Shown here: piece after piece, positions 44,529 through 53,472 of the stretch
Numbering within the stretch: the stretch's first letter is position 1
Layout of the letters: each line of letters begins with the position of its first letter
Assembly: GCA_964465945.1 (NCBI GenBank)
Contig: CAYXMM010000004.1
Location: forward strand, 186,001 to 250,000
Origin: JAJRPT01 sp964465945
GTDB taxonomy: Bacteria > Bacteroidota > Ignavibacteria > Kapaibacteriales > UBA2268
DNA length: 64,000 nt
Direction: 5' to 3'
The notes under the pieces: generated by a model
What the model saw: only the letters and a program-made list of their open reading frames with translations
What the model was told of the DNA's origin: nothing
Databases searched by the model: none
Translations under genes and position numbers: made by a program

Positions 44529-45341
44529 ATGATTGAATTATTTAGCATAGGTTTTTTAAGCATAACATTAGTTGATCTGTTGGACATTCTAATTGTTTCT
44601 GCTCTCTTCTATTGGATTTATAATAATCTAAAAGACACTATTGCTATACAAATACTTTTCGGTTTAGTAGTTCTTATTGGTCTTTCTTTTATTTCAGAAG
44701 CAATTAATTTAAAATCAATAAATTGGCTTTTAAAAACGCTTTCTGATATCTGGCTAATAGCTTTCATAATTATTTTTAGAGAAGAAATTCGGCGATTACT
44801 TTTGATAGTTACTCGTAGCCCTATTTTTCAACTCTTTGTCAAATCAAAGATTACTGAAACTTTTAGTACATTAACTGAAGCAGTCAAGGAATTATCTGAT
44901 AAGCATATTGGTGCTTTAATAGTTTTAACTAGGTCCCAAAATATTGAGATGACTATTGAAAAAGGGTTTGATTTAGATGCCTTAGTTACTAAGGAGTTAA
45001 TTCTTTCAATTTTCAACCCTAAATCTCCTCTTCACGATGGAGCAATTATAATTGAGAATAAAATTATTATGTCTGCTAAAAATACTTTACCATTATCTAA
45101 AAAAATTAAAACTTCAATAAAAAATTTAGGGACTCGTCATAAAGCCGCTCTTGGACTTACTGAAATGACCGATGTAGTAGTTATAATTGTTTCAGAAGAA
45201 ACTGGTGCAATTTCTCTTGCAAACGAAGGTACTTTATATTATAATATAAATAAAGATATTTTTGAGGAGGTCCTCAACGCAATGTATAACAATGAAAACA
45301 TTGATGAATATGTTATTGATAACAATATCCAGAAAATTTAA
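44529..45341 (+). CDS. cdaA: Membrane diadenylate cyclase (c-di-AMP synthase)
   Basis: The 270-residue CdaA-type enzyme makes c-di-AMP from two ATP. Three N-terminal membrane helices (LVDLLDILIVSALFYWIYNN onward, to ~residue 80) precede the DisA_N cyclase domain. The active-site motifs are DGAIII (170-175) and GTRHKAALG (201-209), where the usual RHR is RHK. c-di-AMP commonly controls K+ uptake, osmolyte balance and cell-wall homeostasis. The stop overlaps the start of pcm by one base (TAATG), and miaA follows with a 4-base overlap, so the three are one transcript. Confidence 0.93.
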   Translation: MIELFSIGFLSITLVDLLDILIVSALFYWIYNNLKDTIAIQILFGLVVLIGLSFISEAINLKSINWLLKTLSDIWLIAFIIIFREEIRRLLLIVTRSPIFQLFVKSKITETFSTLTEAVKELSDKHIGALIVLTRSQNIEMTIEKGFDLDALVTKELILSIFNPKSPLHDGAIIIENKIIMSAKNTLPLSKKIKTSIKNLGTRHKAALGLTEMTDVVVIIVSEETGAISLANEGTLYYNINKDIFEEVLNAMYNNENIDEYVIDNNIQKI

Positions 45342-45982
45342 TGCAGAATAATTTTACTTTAAAAAAATCAAAACTAATTGCAGACTTAGAACGAAAAGGA
45401 ATTACTAATCAAGAGGTTTTAAAATCAATTCAAAAAATTCCAAGAGAATTGTTTATTTCAAAAAGTTTTTGGAATAAAGCTTACGATGATAATGCTTTGC
45501 CTATTGATTGTGGTCAAACTATATCTCAGCCACTAACTGTTGCATATATGACCCAGCTATTAGATATTGAACCTGAAATGAGGGTTCTTGAAATAGGCAC
45601 TGGGAGTGGTTATCAAGCATATCTATTATATTTATTAAATTGTAACGTTTATACTATTGAAAGACATCAACTGCTATACGAAAAAGCAAAACAAACATTT
45701 GAACACAATAAAATTCCTATTTCTTGCCATTTAGGTGATGGATCTTTAGGACTTTTAAAACATGCACCTTATGACAGAATTATTATAACTGCTGCAACGC
45801 CCTCTATTCCTGATGAGTTGCTCAATCAACTGGACATTAATGGTAAATTGGTTGCACCAATTGGAGATACACAATCTCAGATTATGTGCCTTTATGAAAA
45901 AGTAAATAATAAACTAACAATAAAAAAATTCGGCAAATTCAAATTCGTTCCTTTGATAGGAGAAAAAGGATTCTCCGAATGA
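45341..45982 (+). CDS. pcm: Protein-L-isoaspartate O-methyltransferase
   Basis: The 213-residue repair enzyme methylates isoaspartyl residues of damaged proteins with S-adenosylmethionine. Typical stretches are ALPIDCGQTISQPLTVAYMT (substrate loop), VLEIGTGSGYQAYLLYLL (cofactor motif I), and APYDRIIITAATPSIPDELL (post-I region), with LVAPIGD near the end. Coupled to cdaA by TAATG and to miaA by ATGA. Confidence 0.94.
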   Translation: MQNNFTLKKSKLIADLERKGITNQEVLKSIQKIPRELFISKSFWNKAYDDNALPIDCGQTISQPLTVAYMTQLLDIEPEMRVLEIGTGSGYQAYLLYLLNCNVYTIERHQLLYEKAKQTFEHNKIPISCHLGDGSLGLLKHAPYDRIIITAATPSIPDELLNQLDINGKLVAPIGDTQSQIMCLYEKVNNKLTIKKFGKFKFVPLIGEKGFSE

Positions 45983-46914
45983 TTAGTGATTTACTTATTC
46001 TGACTGCTCCAACTGCAAGTGGAAAAACAGAATTATCTATTGAATTATCTAAAAGATTTCCTATTGAAATAATTTCTTCTGATTCGAGACAGGTCTATAA
46101 GTTAATGGATATAGGAACAGCTAAAGCTTCACAGAGCGAATTGAACCAAGTCAAACATCATCTTATTGACATTATATTACCTGATGAAACATATAGTGCT
46201 GGTAAGTTTGAAAATGATGCTAAGTTCATTATTAATCAAATTATAAATGATAAGAAAATTCCTTTAATTGTTGGTGGTACAGGATTTTATGTTAAATCTT
46301 TAATATATGGTCTTGATGAAGATAACATTGAAGAAAATATTAAAGTTCAAACAAGGGAATTTCTAAAAAATATTCTTGAATCAGAAGGTCCAGATAAAAT
46401 TAAAGAACTTTTAAAAGAAAAAGATATTGATGCTTATAACTTATATTCAGGTCAGAATATTAGGCGACTTACTCGTGCTTTAGAATTTTACTTAGTCAAT
46501 GGGTATTCAATTACTAAAAATAACATAAATCAAAAAAAATTATATAATCCTAAATACTTTATTATTTCAACAGAAAGAGAAATTCTTTATGACAGAATAA
46601 ACAAGCGAACAATCGAAATGTGGGAGAATGGGCTTGAAAGCGAAGTTCAAAACTTATTAAACTTAGGATATGGATTACACAATAATTCATTGAATTCAGT
46701 TGGATATAGGGAATGTATATATTATGTTAATGGAAATCTAAGTAAAGACATTGCAATTAGTGAAATTCAAAAGAATACAAGGCGCTTTGCTAAAAGACAA
46801 ATTACTTGGCAAAATAATCAAATGAATGATTCTGAAAAATTTCTCTTTAATAGTTCAAAATTATTTGATAAATTGTGTATTGAATGTGAAAATTTCTTAA
46901 AAAATATTTCTTAA
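45979..46914 (+). CDS. miaA: tRNA dimethylallyltransferase
   Basis: The 311-residue enzyme adds the isopentenyl group to A37 of tRNAs reading UNN codons. It has the P-loop APTASGKTEL, the DSRQVYKLMDIGTAK block, HHLIDIILPDETYSAG, and VGGTGFYVKSLIYG, all hallmark MiaA motifs. The ATG overlaps the pcm stop by four bases. pgk follows after 32 bp. Confidence 0.96.
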   Translation: MISDLLILTAPTASGKTELSIELSKRFPIEIISSDSRQVYKLMDIGTAKASQSELNQVKHHLIDIILPDETYSAGKFENDAKFIINQIINDKKIPLIVGGTGFYVKSLIYGLDEDNIEENIKVQTREFLKNILESEGPDKIKELLKEKDIDAYNLYSGQNIRRLTRALEFYLVNGYSITKNNINQKKLYNPKYFIISTEREILYDRINKRTIEMWENGLESEVQNLLNLGYGLHNNSLNSVGYRECIYYVNGNLSKDIAISEIQKNTRRFAKRQITWQNNQMNDSEKFLFNSSKLFDKLCIECENFLKNIS

Positions 46915-46946
46915 TTTTAATTTTTTCTTCAATATAGGAATAAAAT

Positions 46947-48137
46947 ATGATTACATCAATAGATAAATTTGATTGTAATGAAAAAAAATGCTTAGTCAGA
47001 GTTGATTTCAATGTACCATTAAATGATAAAAATGAAATTACTGATGATATTAGAATAGTGCAGTCATTAAAAACTATTGATAAGATATTAAAAGATGGTG
47101 GGCTGCCAATTCTTATGTCTCATTTGGGTAGACCTAAAGGCGAAAGAAATGAAAAATATTCGTTAAAACCTGTTGCAGAGTACTTATCAAAGAAATATAA
47201 TCTAATTTTTGTAGATGATTGTATTGGTGAAAAAGTTAAAGAATCTATTAGTAATTCTCCCAAAGGTGCAATAGTTTTATTAGAAAATTTAAGATTTTAT
47301 AAAGAAGAAGAAGCAAATGACGAAGAATTTTCTCAATCTCTTGCCTCTCTTGCTGATATATATGTAAATGATGCTTTTGGAACAGCCCACAGGGCGCACG
47401 CTTCCACAGTAGGAGTAACACGTTTTTTAAAAAATAGATTTATGGGTTACTTAATAGAAAAAGAATTAGACTTTTTAGGTAAACACATTAAAAATCCAGA
47501 ACCTCCTTTCACAGCTATTATTGGTGGAGCTAAAGTCTCTGGGAAAATAGATGTAATAGACAATTTAATTGGCAAATGCAATTATATCCTCATCGGTGGC
47601 GGAATGATGTTTACATTTTTTGTTGCACAAGGAATGAAAGTTGGAAAGTCGCTTGTTGAAAGAGATAAAATTGGCTTAGCAAAAGAGCTTCTTAAAAAAG
47701 CCGAAAATTCACAAACTAAGTTAGTTTTGCCAATAGATACTAAGTTAGCTTACTCATTTGAAAATGATTCGGTATCGATGACAACTTCAATCAGTGATAT
47801 TAATGAAGAGTATATGGGATTAGACATCGGACCTAAAACTATTAATTTATATAAAAATTATATAAAACATTCTAAAACTATCCTATGGAATGGACCTATG
47901 GGTGTTTTTGAATTTTCTAACTTTTCAGATGGAACTTTTGAATTAGCAAAGGAAATGGCAGATGTTACATTAAAAGGGGCAATTACAATAGTTGGTGGAG
48001 GGGACTCCGCAGCTGCTGTAAGTATGTGTGGTCTTGACGATAAGCTCTCCCATGTTTCAACTGGTGGTGGAGCTTCTTTAGAGTATTTAGAAGGTAAAAC
48101 TCTCCCTGGTATTTTAGCATTAGAAGTATTTGTATAA
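46947..48137 (+). CDS. pgk: Phosphoglycerate kinase
   Basis: The 396-residue glycolytic enzyme transfers phosphate between 1,3-bisphosphoglycerate and ADP. Visible are RVDFNVPLND at the start, SHLGRPKGERNEKYSLKPVA, LLENLRFYKEEEAND, GTAHRAHAST, the hinge-side GGAKVSGKIDVIDNL and the nucleotide site VGGGDSAAAVS with STGGGASLEYLEGK. Length and order are standard. Confidence 0.97.
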   Translation: MITSIDKFDCNEKKCLVRVDFNVPLNDKNEITDDIRIVQSLKTIDKILKDGGLPILMSHLGRPKGERNEKYSLKPVAEYLSKKYNLIFVDDCIGEKVKESISNSPKGAIVLLENLRFYKEEEANDEEFSQSLASLADIYVNDAFGTAHRAHASTVGVTRFLKNRFMGYLIEKELDFLGKHIKNPEPPFTAIIGGAKVSGKIDVIDNLIGKCNYILIGGGMMFTFFVAQGMKVGKSLVERDKIGLAKELLKKAENSQTKLVLPIDTKLAYSFENDSVSMTTSISDINEEYMGLDIGPKTINLYKNYIKHSKTILWNGPMGVFEFSNFSDGTFELAKEMADVTLKGAITIVGGGDSAAAVSMCGLDDKLSHVSTGGGASLEYLEGKTLPGILALEVFV

Positions 48138-48147
48138 AGGTAAAAAT

Positions 48148-48627
48148 ATGTTATCAATATCAATCGTAAGTAATGGAAGATTAGAACGCACTGCTGTTTA
48201 CATTAACGGAGAACAAGTAGCAGGATTGAGAGAGTTATTCATTAGTATTAACGAAGATGGTGAGTTCAACTCTGCAATTAGATATTTAGCATCAAATAAT
48301 GAAGAATTTGTTAAAGATATTTTCAATGAAGAGCTGTCTTTAATTCAAATAACAGAGCCATCATTTACTGAAGATGAGCTTTTAGCACTTCAAACTATTT
48401 CTGTAGAATCAGATGGGGACTTAGATAATACCGTAGTTTATTGGAATGACGAAGCACAAGAAGGAATAATAAGTTTATTCATTCATATTAAAGCTCCTTC
48501 TAAAGAAAAGAAACAAGGGCTTAGTGGTATGTTTGGAAAAACTAATACATTAGCTGACTCAGTATGTAATGCAGAAATTACTTTCAGAGAATATGACGAC
48601 TCAACTACAGTTGAAAAAGTTTTTTAA
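48148..48627 (+). CDS. Unknown protein with an internal duplication
   Basis: I do not recognise this 159-residue protein. I start at ATG 48148 (MLSISIV) because AAAGG lies 8 bases before it; an upstream TTG at 48130 would overlap pgk. Two segments of 32 residues, 3-34 and 83-114, line up without a gap at a spacing of exactly 80: TAVYINGEQVAGLRELFISI against TVVYWNDEAQEGIISLFIHI is the core, with about 15 identities of 32. It has no signal peptide or membrane helix and is acidic. A two-module beta-rich cytoplasmic protein is likely. It follows pgk by 10 bp. Confidence 0.7.
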   Translation: MLSISIVSNGRLERTAVYINGEQVAGLRELFISINEDGEFNSAIRYLASNNEEFVKDIFNEELSLIQITEPSFTEDELLALQTISVESDGDLDNTVVYWNDEAQEGIISLFIHIKAPSKEKKQGLSGMFGKTNTLADSVCNAEITFREYDDSTTVEKVF

Positions 48628-48683
48628 AAACATTCTTCAATCTATTTCGTTGGTATAATTTTAAAATAATTATTTAAAAAAAT

Positions 48684-49379
48684 ATGAAAAACACATTAAA
48701 AATATTAATAGCAACACTTTCACTTTTATTGATTTTTACATTCGAAAGTGAAGCATCTTTTGATTTTAATTTTAATCAACTTCAAAATTTAAACTTTGGG
48801 TCAGATTGGAAAGAATCATTAGATTTAAGAAGAGGTGGAGGATTTGGAAGAAGTTTTGGTAGAAGCTTTGGTTCAAGACGTAGTTCTTTCAGAAGTACAC
48901 CTCGCTCATCTCGTTCTTCACGTCCTTCAAGTGGAAACAGAAGTTCTTTTAGAAGCACTCCAAGAACATCACCTAAAGCGCCTAGTTTTGGTGGAAATAG
49001 AATTTCATCACAACAAGCAAAACAACGTTATGGAGTGCCTACGAAAACAACTCCAATAACAAAACAAAGTGCAACAGGACAAAGTACTAATTATATTATG
49101 CATGGTTATGGTGGTTACTCATCTGGCTTAATGACTGGATATATGATGGGTTCAACTTCTTGGATGTGGATGATGCCTTTCCACCCTGCTTTTTATTATT
49201 CAAGACCAAGCTACGTCGAGAATGCAGATGGAACTGTTGGTGTTTATCCACCTACTTTCTCTTGGGGTAAATTATTTATGACAATAATAGTTATTGCAGT
49301 AATTGTCTATTTCGTTAGAGCGTATTTTAGAAATAAAAAGCAACTTACGGATTCTTCAAGTCAAGGATCTTTTAGTTAA
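48684..49379 (+). CDS. Arg/Ser/Gly-rich membrane protein of unknown function
   Basis: The 231-residue protein has a signal peptide (LKILIATLSLLLIFTFESEA), then a highly biased basic region (~50-110) with GGGFGRSFGRSFGSRR and two copies of RSSFRSTPR, then an aromatic/Gly/Met-rich stretch (YGGYSSGLMTGYMMGSTSWM), a membrane helix near the C-terminus (LFMTIIVIAVIVYFVRAYF) and a polar tail. The basic region resembles disordered, nucleic-acid- or polyanion-binding sequence but would be outside the cytoplasm. I cannot name a family. The stop overlaps the start of the FAD oxidoreductase by one base (TAATG). Confidence 0.65.
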   Translation: MKNTLKILIATLSLLLIFTFESEASFDFNFNQLQNLNFGSDWKESLDLRRGGGFGRSFGRSFGSRRSSFRSTPRSSRSSRPSSGNRSSFRSTPRTSPKAPSFGGNRISSQQAKQRYGVPTKTTPITKQSATGQSTNYIMHGYGGYSSGLMTGYMMGSTSWMWMMPFHPAFYYSRPSYVENADGTVGVYPPTFSWGKLFMTIIVIAVIVYFVRAYFRNKKQLTDSSSQGSFS

Positions 49380-49984
49380 TGAACCACTATGATGTTGTAA
49401 TTATAGGTGGAGGTCCAGCTGGACTTTCTACTGCTTTGCTTTTAGCGAGTTCAATTCCCCATTTTGAAGAATTTCAAAACAAGAAAATACTTGTTATTGA
49501 CTCAGGTAGAAGTGATATTTTACGTGCAAAACTTTTAAATGCTGCTGGAATAATGCCTGGTATTGATGGTCAAGAAGCTTTAAATCTACTTTATAATCAG
49601 GTAAATTACTTTAATAATATTAAAATTATTGAAGGTAAAGTTAAAAGCATTGAAGAAAATAAAGTATTCTCAATTAATTATAACTCAAACAATGCTGATT
49701 ATAATATTGAATCTGAATACTTAGTCTTAGCAACTGGTTTTAAAAGTTGGAACATAGATAATTTAGACATTCCCTTTGAACAATATCAACGTAGCGATAA
49801 AAACAGAATTTGTATTTCAAATAAAGATTATAAAGTAAGAAAAAATCTATATGTTTGCGGTACATTATCTGGTATTTCAAGCCAGTGGAATATAGCCACA
49901 GGAAGTGGAACACAAGTTGGTGTTCATATCCTCTCGCAATGGGCTGGAAAATGGAAAGTGGTACACGATAAAAATGGGAAATAA
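49379..49984 (+). CDS. Small thioredoxin-reductase-like FAD oxidoreductase
   Basis: The 201-residue protein has the FAD-binding motif VVIIGGGPAGLSTALLL at the start and the second FAD contact VRKNLYVCGTLSG near residue 155, both as in thioredoxin reductases. The NAD(P)H-binding domain and the CxxC redox pair normally between them are absent: the middle holds only LLNAAGIMPGIDGQEA and a strand pair. Length is about two thirds of a normal reductase. It may need a partner for reducing power or act as a flavin-dependent binder. Translation is coupled to the Arg/Ser-rich membrane protein; 2 bp separate its stop from that of the convergent MFS gene. Confidence 0.8.
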   Translation: MNHYDVVIIGGGPAGLSTALLLASSIPHFEEFQNKKILVIDSGRSDILRAKLLNAAGIMPGIDGQEALNLLYNQVNYFNNIKIIEGKVKSIEENKVFSINYNSNNADYNIESEYLVLATGFKSWNIDNLDIPFEQYQRSDKNRICISNKDYKVRKNLYVCGTLSGISSQWNIATGSGTQVGVHILSQWAGKWKVVHDKNGK

Positions 49985-49986
49985 AT

Positions 49987-51060
49987 TTATCGTATTAAAT
50001 CAAATAAACTACTGAAAATTTGAGCTGCACCTAAATATATCCCAACTCCTAATGTTATTCTTTTGCCGTCAAGACGTGAAATAACGTAAGGTAGACCAAT
50101 TATACTTAATGTTACATAAGCATATAACATTAAAATAGTATTAAAAAAAGTTAGTAATGGCGAACCTAAAAAGTATAATGTTATACCACTAATTCCTGAT
50201 AATGCTATTGGAACATAAATTGATTTTATTAAAATTTCGCGTTTACTCCAATATGAAGAAACTGGTAATGCAAAGAATGCAGCAATAACAAATAAAAATG
50301 TTGCAATAAATTTATCTGGTATATTTGAGAAATTTTCCAAATTGTTTATATTATCCGGGATTATTGTATTCATAAAACTATGTGCTAATCCGAGAAATAA
50401 TCCAATAATAAAAACCATTGAAGTGTCTATGCTTTTTTGACGTTTAACACTTAATTCTTTTCTTTCAGCCATTTCATCTTTTGCTTGTTTGATAAAGAAA
50501 AAACCTGAACCAACTACTAAAACTCCACCAACAACAAAAGTTAAACTTGCCCCAATATAATTGATGAAATTTAAAATAAATGGTTCAAAAGCATAAGTTA
50601 ATTCTGTAGTAACAAACAATATTGCCATAACAAGAGGTAATTTTCCTTTTGGTGCAAATAAATCAACAAGCGAATTGGCAGGTGAAACGAATAAATTCAT
50701 TGAAACTAACCAGATAACAATTAATACTGGAAGAATAAAATGAATAAAATCTGATTGATTAAACATCACACTTGATGCGATTGACATAAAAGTCATTCCT
50801 GCTGCAACTATACCTACAGTATATATTAAAAAATAACTTTTATTTTTACTTAAAATATAATCAGTTAAAAAGCCGGCAATAACTGGAATAATTATAAGAA
50901 TAATTGCTTTGAATAGTTTTAAACTATTCGCCATACTATCTAAACCAAATTTTTGAATAATTACAGGGTGATATTCATTATATGCCATCCAAGAAATAAT
51001 TACAGATATGTTTAGCATAACAAGTGCAATCAGTTCTGGGTATTTAATTTTGTTTTTCAT
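49987..51060 (-). CDS. MFS-type membrane transporter
   Basis: The 357-residue protein is almost entirely hydrophobic with 10-12 predicted helices (IALVMLNISVIISWMAYNEY, AIILIIIPVIAGFLTDYIL, IVIWLVSMNLFVSPANSLVD, TSMVFIIGLFLGLAHSFMN). A central cytoplasmic loop with charged residues (KQAKDEMAERKELSVKRQKS) divides two six-helix halves, as in the major facilitator family, and the GFLTD after helix 2 fits the MFS loop. Substrate unknown. It is short for an MFS member. It lies 91 bp after yigZ with no clear promoter. Confidence 0.75.
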   Translation of the reverse strand: MKNKIKYPELIALVMLNISVIISWMAYNEYHPVIIQKFGLDSMANSLKLFKAIILIIIPVIAGFLTDYILSKNKSYFLIYTVGIVAAGMTFMSIASSVMFNQSDFIHFILPVLIVIWLVSMNLFVSPANSLVDLFAPKGKLPLVMAILFVTTELTYAFEPFILNFINYIGASLTFVVGGVLVVGSGFFFIKQAKDEMAERKELSVKRQKSIDTSMVFIIGLFLGLAHSFMNTIIPDNINNLENFSNIPDKFIATFLFVIAAFFALPVSSYWSKREILIKSIYVPIALSGISGITLYFLGSPLLTFFNTILMLYAYVTLSIIGLPYVISRLDGKRITLGVGIYLGAAQIFSSLFDLIR

Positions 51061-51151
51061 AGTAATTATAAATTAAAATTAATTGTAATAAAAAATAATT
51101 ATAAACTTATATAAAAATAAATTATTGTAAAAATTGAAGATATAAAAAATT

Positions 51152-51757
51152 TTAATCTAAAATACGAAATCCTGACCTTGCATTTGTTTTTGAAACTATT
51201 AAGTTAGTAAACTCTTCTACTTTGCTAATTGGTATTTCTGATTTAATATCTATAAAGTCCGTATAGTTGTCTTCATATTTAATGGCATAAGTGTCTAATA
51301 AATTTTTTATAATGCTAATATCTTCATAAGTAGTGAATATTTTAACACTTTTAGTTATATCAATTTTAACTTTCTCGCATTTTTGTAACACAAGTTCCGT
51401 TGCATCTGAATATGCTCTTACTAAACCACCTACTCCAAGTTTAACTCCACCAAAGAATCTTGTTACTACAACTAATACATCACTTATTTCATATTTTTTA
51501 ATTGCAAATAATATTGGTTTACCAGCACTTCCAGAAGGTTCGCCATCATCTGAGTATCTAAAATCTAAGCCATTTTCACCAAACCTCCAAGCCCAGCAGT
51601 TGTGTCTTGAATCAAAGTATTCTTTCTTTATTTTATCATATTCATCTTTTGCATGTTCATAACTTATAACAGGAATTGCTGTTGCTATGAATTTTGATTT
51701 TTTAATTTTAATTTCTTCGCGTTCTAAATTCTTTATTGTAAAATAATAATCAGCCAT
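51152..51757 (-). CDS. YigZ/IMPACT-family protein
   Basis: The 201-residue protein has the IMPACT/YigZ core SRHNCWAWRFGENGLDFRYS, DDGEPSGSAGKPIL, and VVVTRFFGGVKLGVGGLVRA, followed by the ferredoxin-like C-terminal domain. Eukaryotic IMPACT regulates GCN2; the bacterial role, possibly ribosome- or RNA-related, is not settled. It overlaps the PAP2 gene by 8 bp and is part of the ksgA operon. Confidence 0.9.
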   Translation of the reverse strand: MADYYFTIKNLEREEIKIKKSKFIATAIPVISYEHAKDEYDKIKKEYFDSRHNCWAWRFGENGLDFRYSDDGEPSGSAGKPILFAIKKYEISDVLVVVTRFFGGVKLGVGGLVRAYSDATELVLQKCEKVKIDITKSVKIFTTYEDISIIKNLLDTYAIKYEDNYTDFIDIKSEIPISKVEEFTNLIVSKTNARSGFRILD

Positions 51758-52667
51758 TCTTTTTTAATTTCTGATAAATAATAGATTCAAATTTAATGCT
51801 AATATAGGCAAAAATCAAACCAGCAATAATATCTATAAAATAATGGTAACGAAGGTACATCGTACTGAATATTAAACTAATCCCAATTATATAGAATAAG
51901 TATCTTAACTTTGATTGAAATTTATAAGCAAAATATATATTTATTGTTGTCATCATTGTATGACCACTCGGCATACAATCTCGATTCACATCTATAGCAG
52001 GATTTAAAGAGTTTAAAGGGATTCCTCCTCCCACATTAACTAATTCACGTATGTAATCTGTAAAAAATAACCCTGGTAATTCTTTTGAAATTTGAGAAAA
52101 CTCAAAAATTGTGAATCTTGGACCAATAGCCGGAATAAATAGATAAAGTAAATATGAAAACATAAATCCAAAAATAATATTTCGAGTAAGCTTATCAAAA
52201 TCATTATGATTCTCTCTTCTTGACAATTCTGTTATATGTATGATTGGCATTATGAAGAACATAAAATAACAAATTTGTAGATATTCTGTTAAAATTGGAT
52301 TTATAAATGGTTTTAATATAATGCCAATTTGATTTCCTAATATTAATTCGTCAATTTTTATTAGTATACTATCATAATCATTACTAAATAAAATATTAAT
52401 TATTACTCTAACATTTGTATAAACTAAAAATATGAATGGAACAAGATAGACTTGTCTAAGAACTCCCCTATTCTGCTTGAATTCAAAAATCTTACTAATT
52501 AAAACTATAATTCCAATTAAAAATAAATTATAAAGAAAAGTAGTGTAAACGCTAAATTCAATAAAAAAGCAATAAATTAAAATTACATTAAGAATAATTA
52601 ATGTAGAAATTATATATACCTCACTACTTGTGAATCTCTTATTTATTCTTTCTAAAATTAATTTCAT
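51750..52667 (-). CDS. PAP2-superfamily membrane phosphatase/transferase
   Basis: The 305-residue integral membrane protein has the PAP2 motifs in the Aur1/inositolphosphorylceramide-synthase-like form: IPAIGPRFT (block 1), RDCMPSGHTMMTT (block 2 with the His) and YLRYHYFIDIIAG (block 3 with His and Asp). About six helices precede and surround them. It probably works on a lipid phosphate or transfers a phospho-headgroup; the substrate is not known. The start overlaps the ksgA end by 29 bp. Confidence 0.85.
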   Translation of the reverse strand: MKLILERINKRFTSSEVYIISTLIILNVILIYCFFIEFSVYTTFLYNLFLIGIIVLISKIFEFKQNRGVLRQVYLVPFIFLVYTNVRVIINILFSNDYDSILIKIDELILGNQIGIILKPFINPILTEYLQICYFMFFIMPIIHITELSRRENHNDFDKLTRNIIFGFMFSYLLYLFIPAIGPRFTIFEFSQISKELPGLFFTDYIRELVNVGGGIPLNSLNPAIDVNRDCMPSGHTMMTTINIYFAYKFQSKLRYLFYIIGISLIFSTMYLRYHYFIDIIAGLIFAYISIKFESIIYQKLKKNG

Positions 52668-53412
52668 TATACAAATTTATAAAATCATTTGAGCTTAGTT
52701 GTTCTGCTCTTTTTTTCAACGTCTCTTCAAGTCCTTGCAAATCCACACCAATTAACATTGGTTTAATAGAGTTTGAAAGAGTTTTTCTTCGTTGATTAAA
52801 TGCCATTTTCACTAATTGCATTATTTCTTTAAAATTATTTACTTCTCTTTCAAAAGTTATTTTAATAACGCTTGATGTTACTTTTGGTTTAGGGTAAAAA
52901 CAATTTGGCGAAACATCAAATAGGATTTCTGACTTTCCAAGCAATGAAATGGCAATAGACAAAATCCCGTTTTCTTTAGTATTTACTTTTCCATTAATTC
53001 TATGTGCAACTTCTTTTTGCACCATAAAAATAGCAAATTTAGGTTTTTCTTTTGATTCTAAAATCTTAAAAATTATACTACTTGTAATATAATAAGGTAA
53101 ATTACCTACAACTTTTGTTGAATTTTTAAAAATATCAGAATCTACCTTTAAAATATCTTCATTAATTACTGAAAATTTCGGATTGTTTGCAATTAGTTTC
53201 TGAATTATTTCATAAGCTCTAACATCTAATTCAACACCTGTATAGAAAACATCATTTTGAATGATAAGTTCAGTTAAAGCGCCGGTTCCAGGTCCAATTT
53301 CGATAATTTCATCATCTTTTTCTATATTCAAAGCATCAACTATTTTTTTCCTGATATTCATATCAGTTAAAAAATTCTGTCCTAAGCTTTTATATGGTTT
53401 TATCTTTTCCAT
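52639..53412 (-). CDS. rsmA: 16S rRNA (A1518/A1519) dimethyltransferase
   Basis: The 257-residue KsgA/RsmA enzyme dimethylates two adenines in the last hairpin of 16S rRNA during 30S maturation. It has KSLGQNFLTDMNI, the SAM motif EIGPGTGALTELI, and the catalytic NLPYYITSSIIF. The start ATG abuts a 12-bp terminator-like hairpin (53422-53451), leaving no room for a Shine-Dalgarno. The order ksgA-PAP2-yigZ with overlaps points to one transcript. Confidence 0.95.
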   Translation of the reverse strand: MEKIKPYKSLGQNFLTDMNIRKKIVDALNIEKDDEIIEIGPGTGALTELIIQNDVFYTGVELDVRAYEIIQKLIANNPKFSVINEDILKVDSDIFKNSTKVVGNLPYYITSSIIFKILESKEKPKFAIFMVQKEVAHRINGKVNTKENGILSIAISLLGKSEILFDVSPNCFYPKPKVTSSVIKITFEREVNNFKEIMQLVKMAFNQRRKTLSNSIKPMLIGVDLQGLEETLKKRAEQLSSNDFINLYNEINFRKNK

Positions 53413-53451
53413 TTAAAAAATTAAGGAACAGATATAGTAATCTGTTCCTTA
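53413..53451 (-). terminator. Terminator-like hairpin abutting the ksgA start
   Basis: A perfect 12-bp stem (TAAGGAACAGAT at 53422-53433, ATCTGTTCCTTA at 53440-53451, 6-base loop) is followed on the minus strand by a U run encoded by 53415-53420. It should end the TPR-gene transcript; the U run lies 2 bases before the ksgA ATG. Confidence 0.85.
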
Positions 53452-53472
53452 TTATATTTATTAAAATAATTC

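Noticed and set aside
51333..51662. 109-residue plus-strand frame over the YigZ gene
   Set aside because: YigZ motifs on the minus strand are unambiguous; the plus-strand product has no recognisable features and shadow composition.
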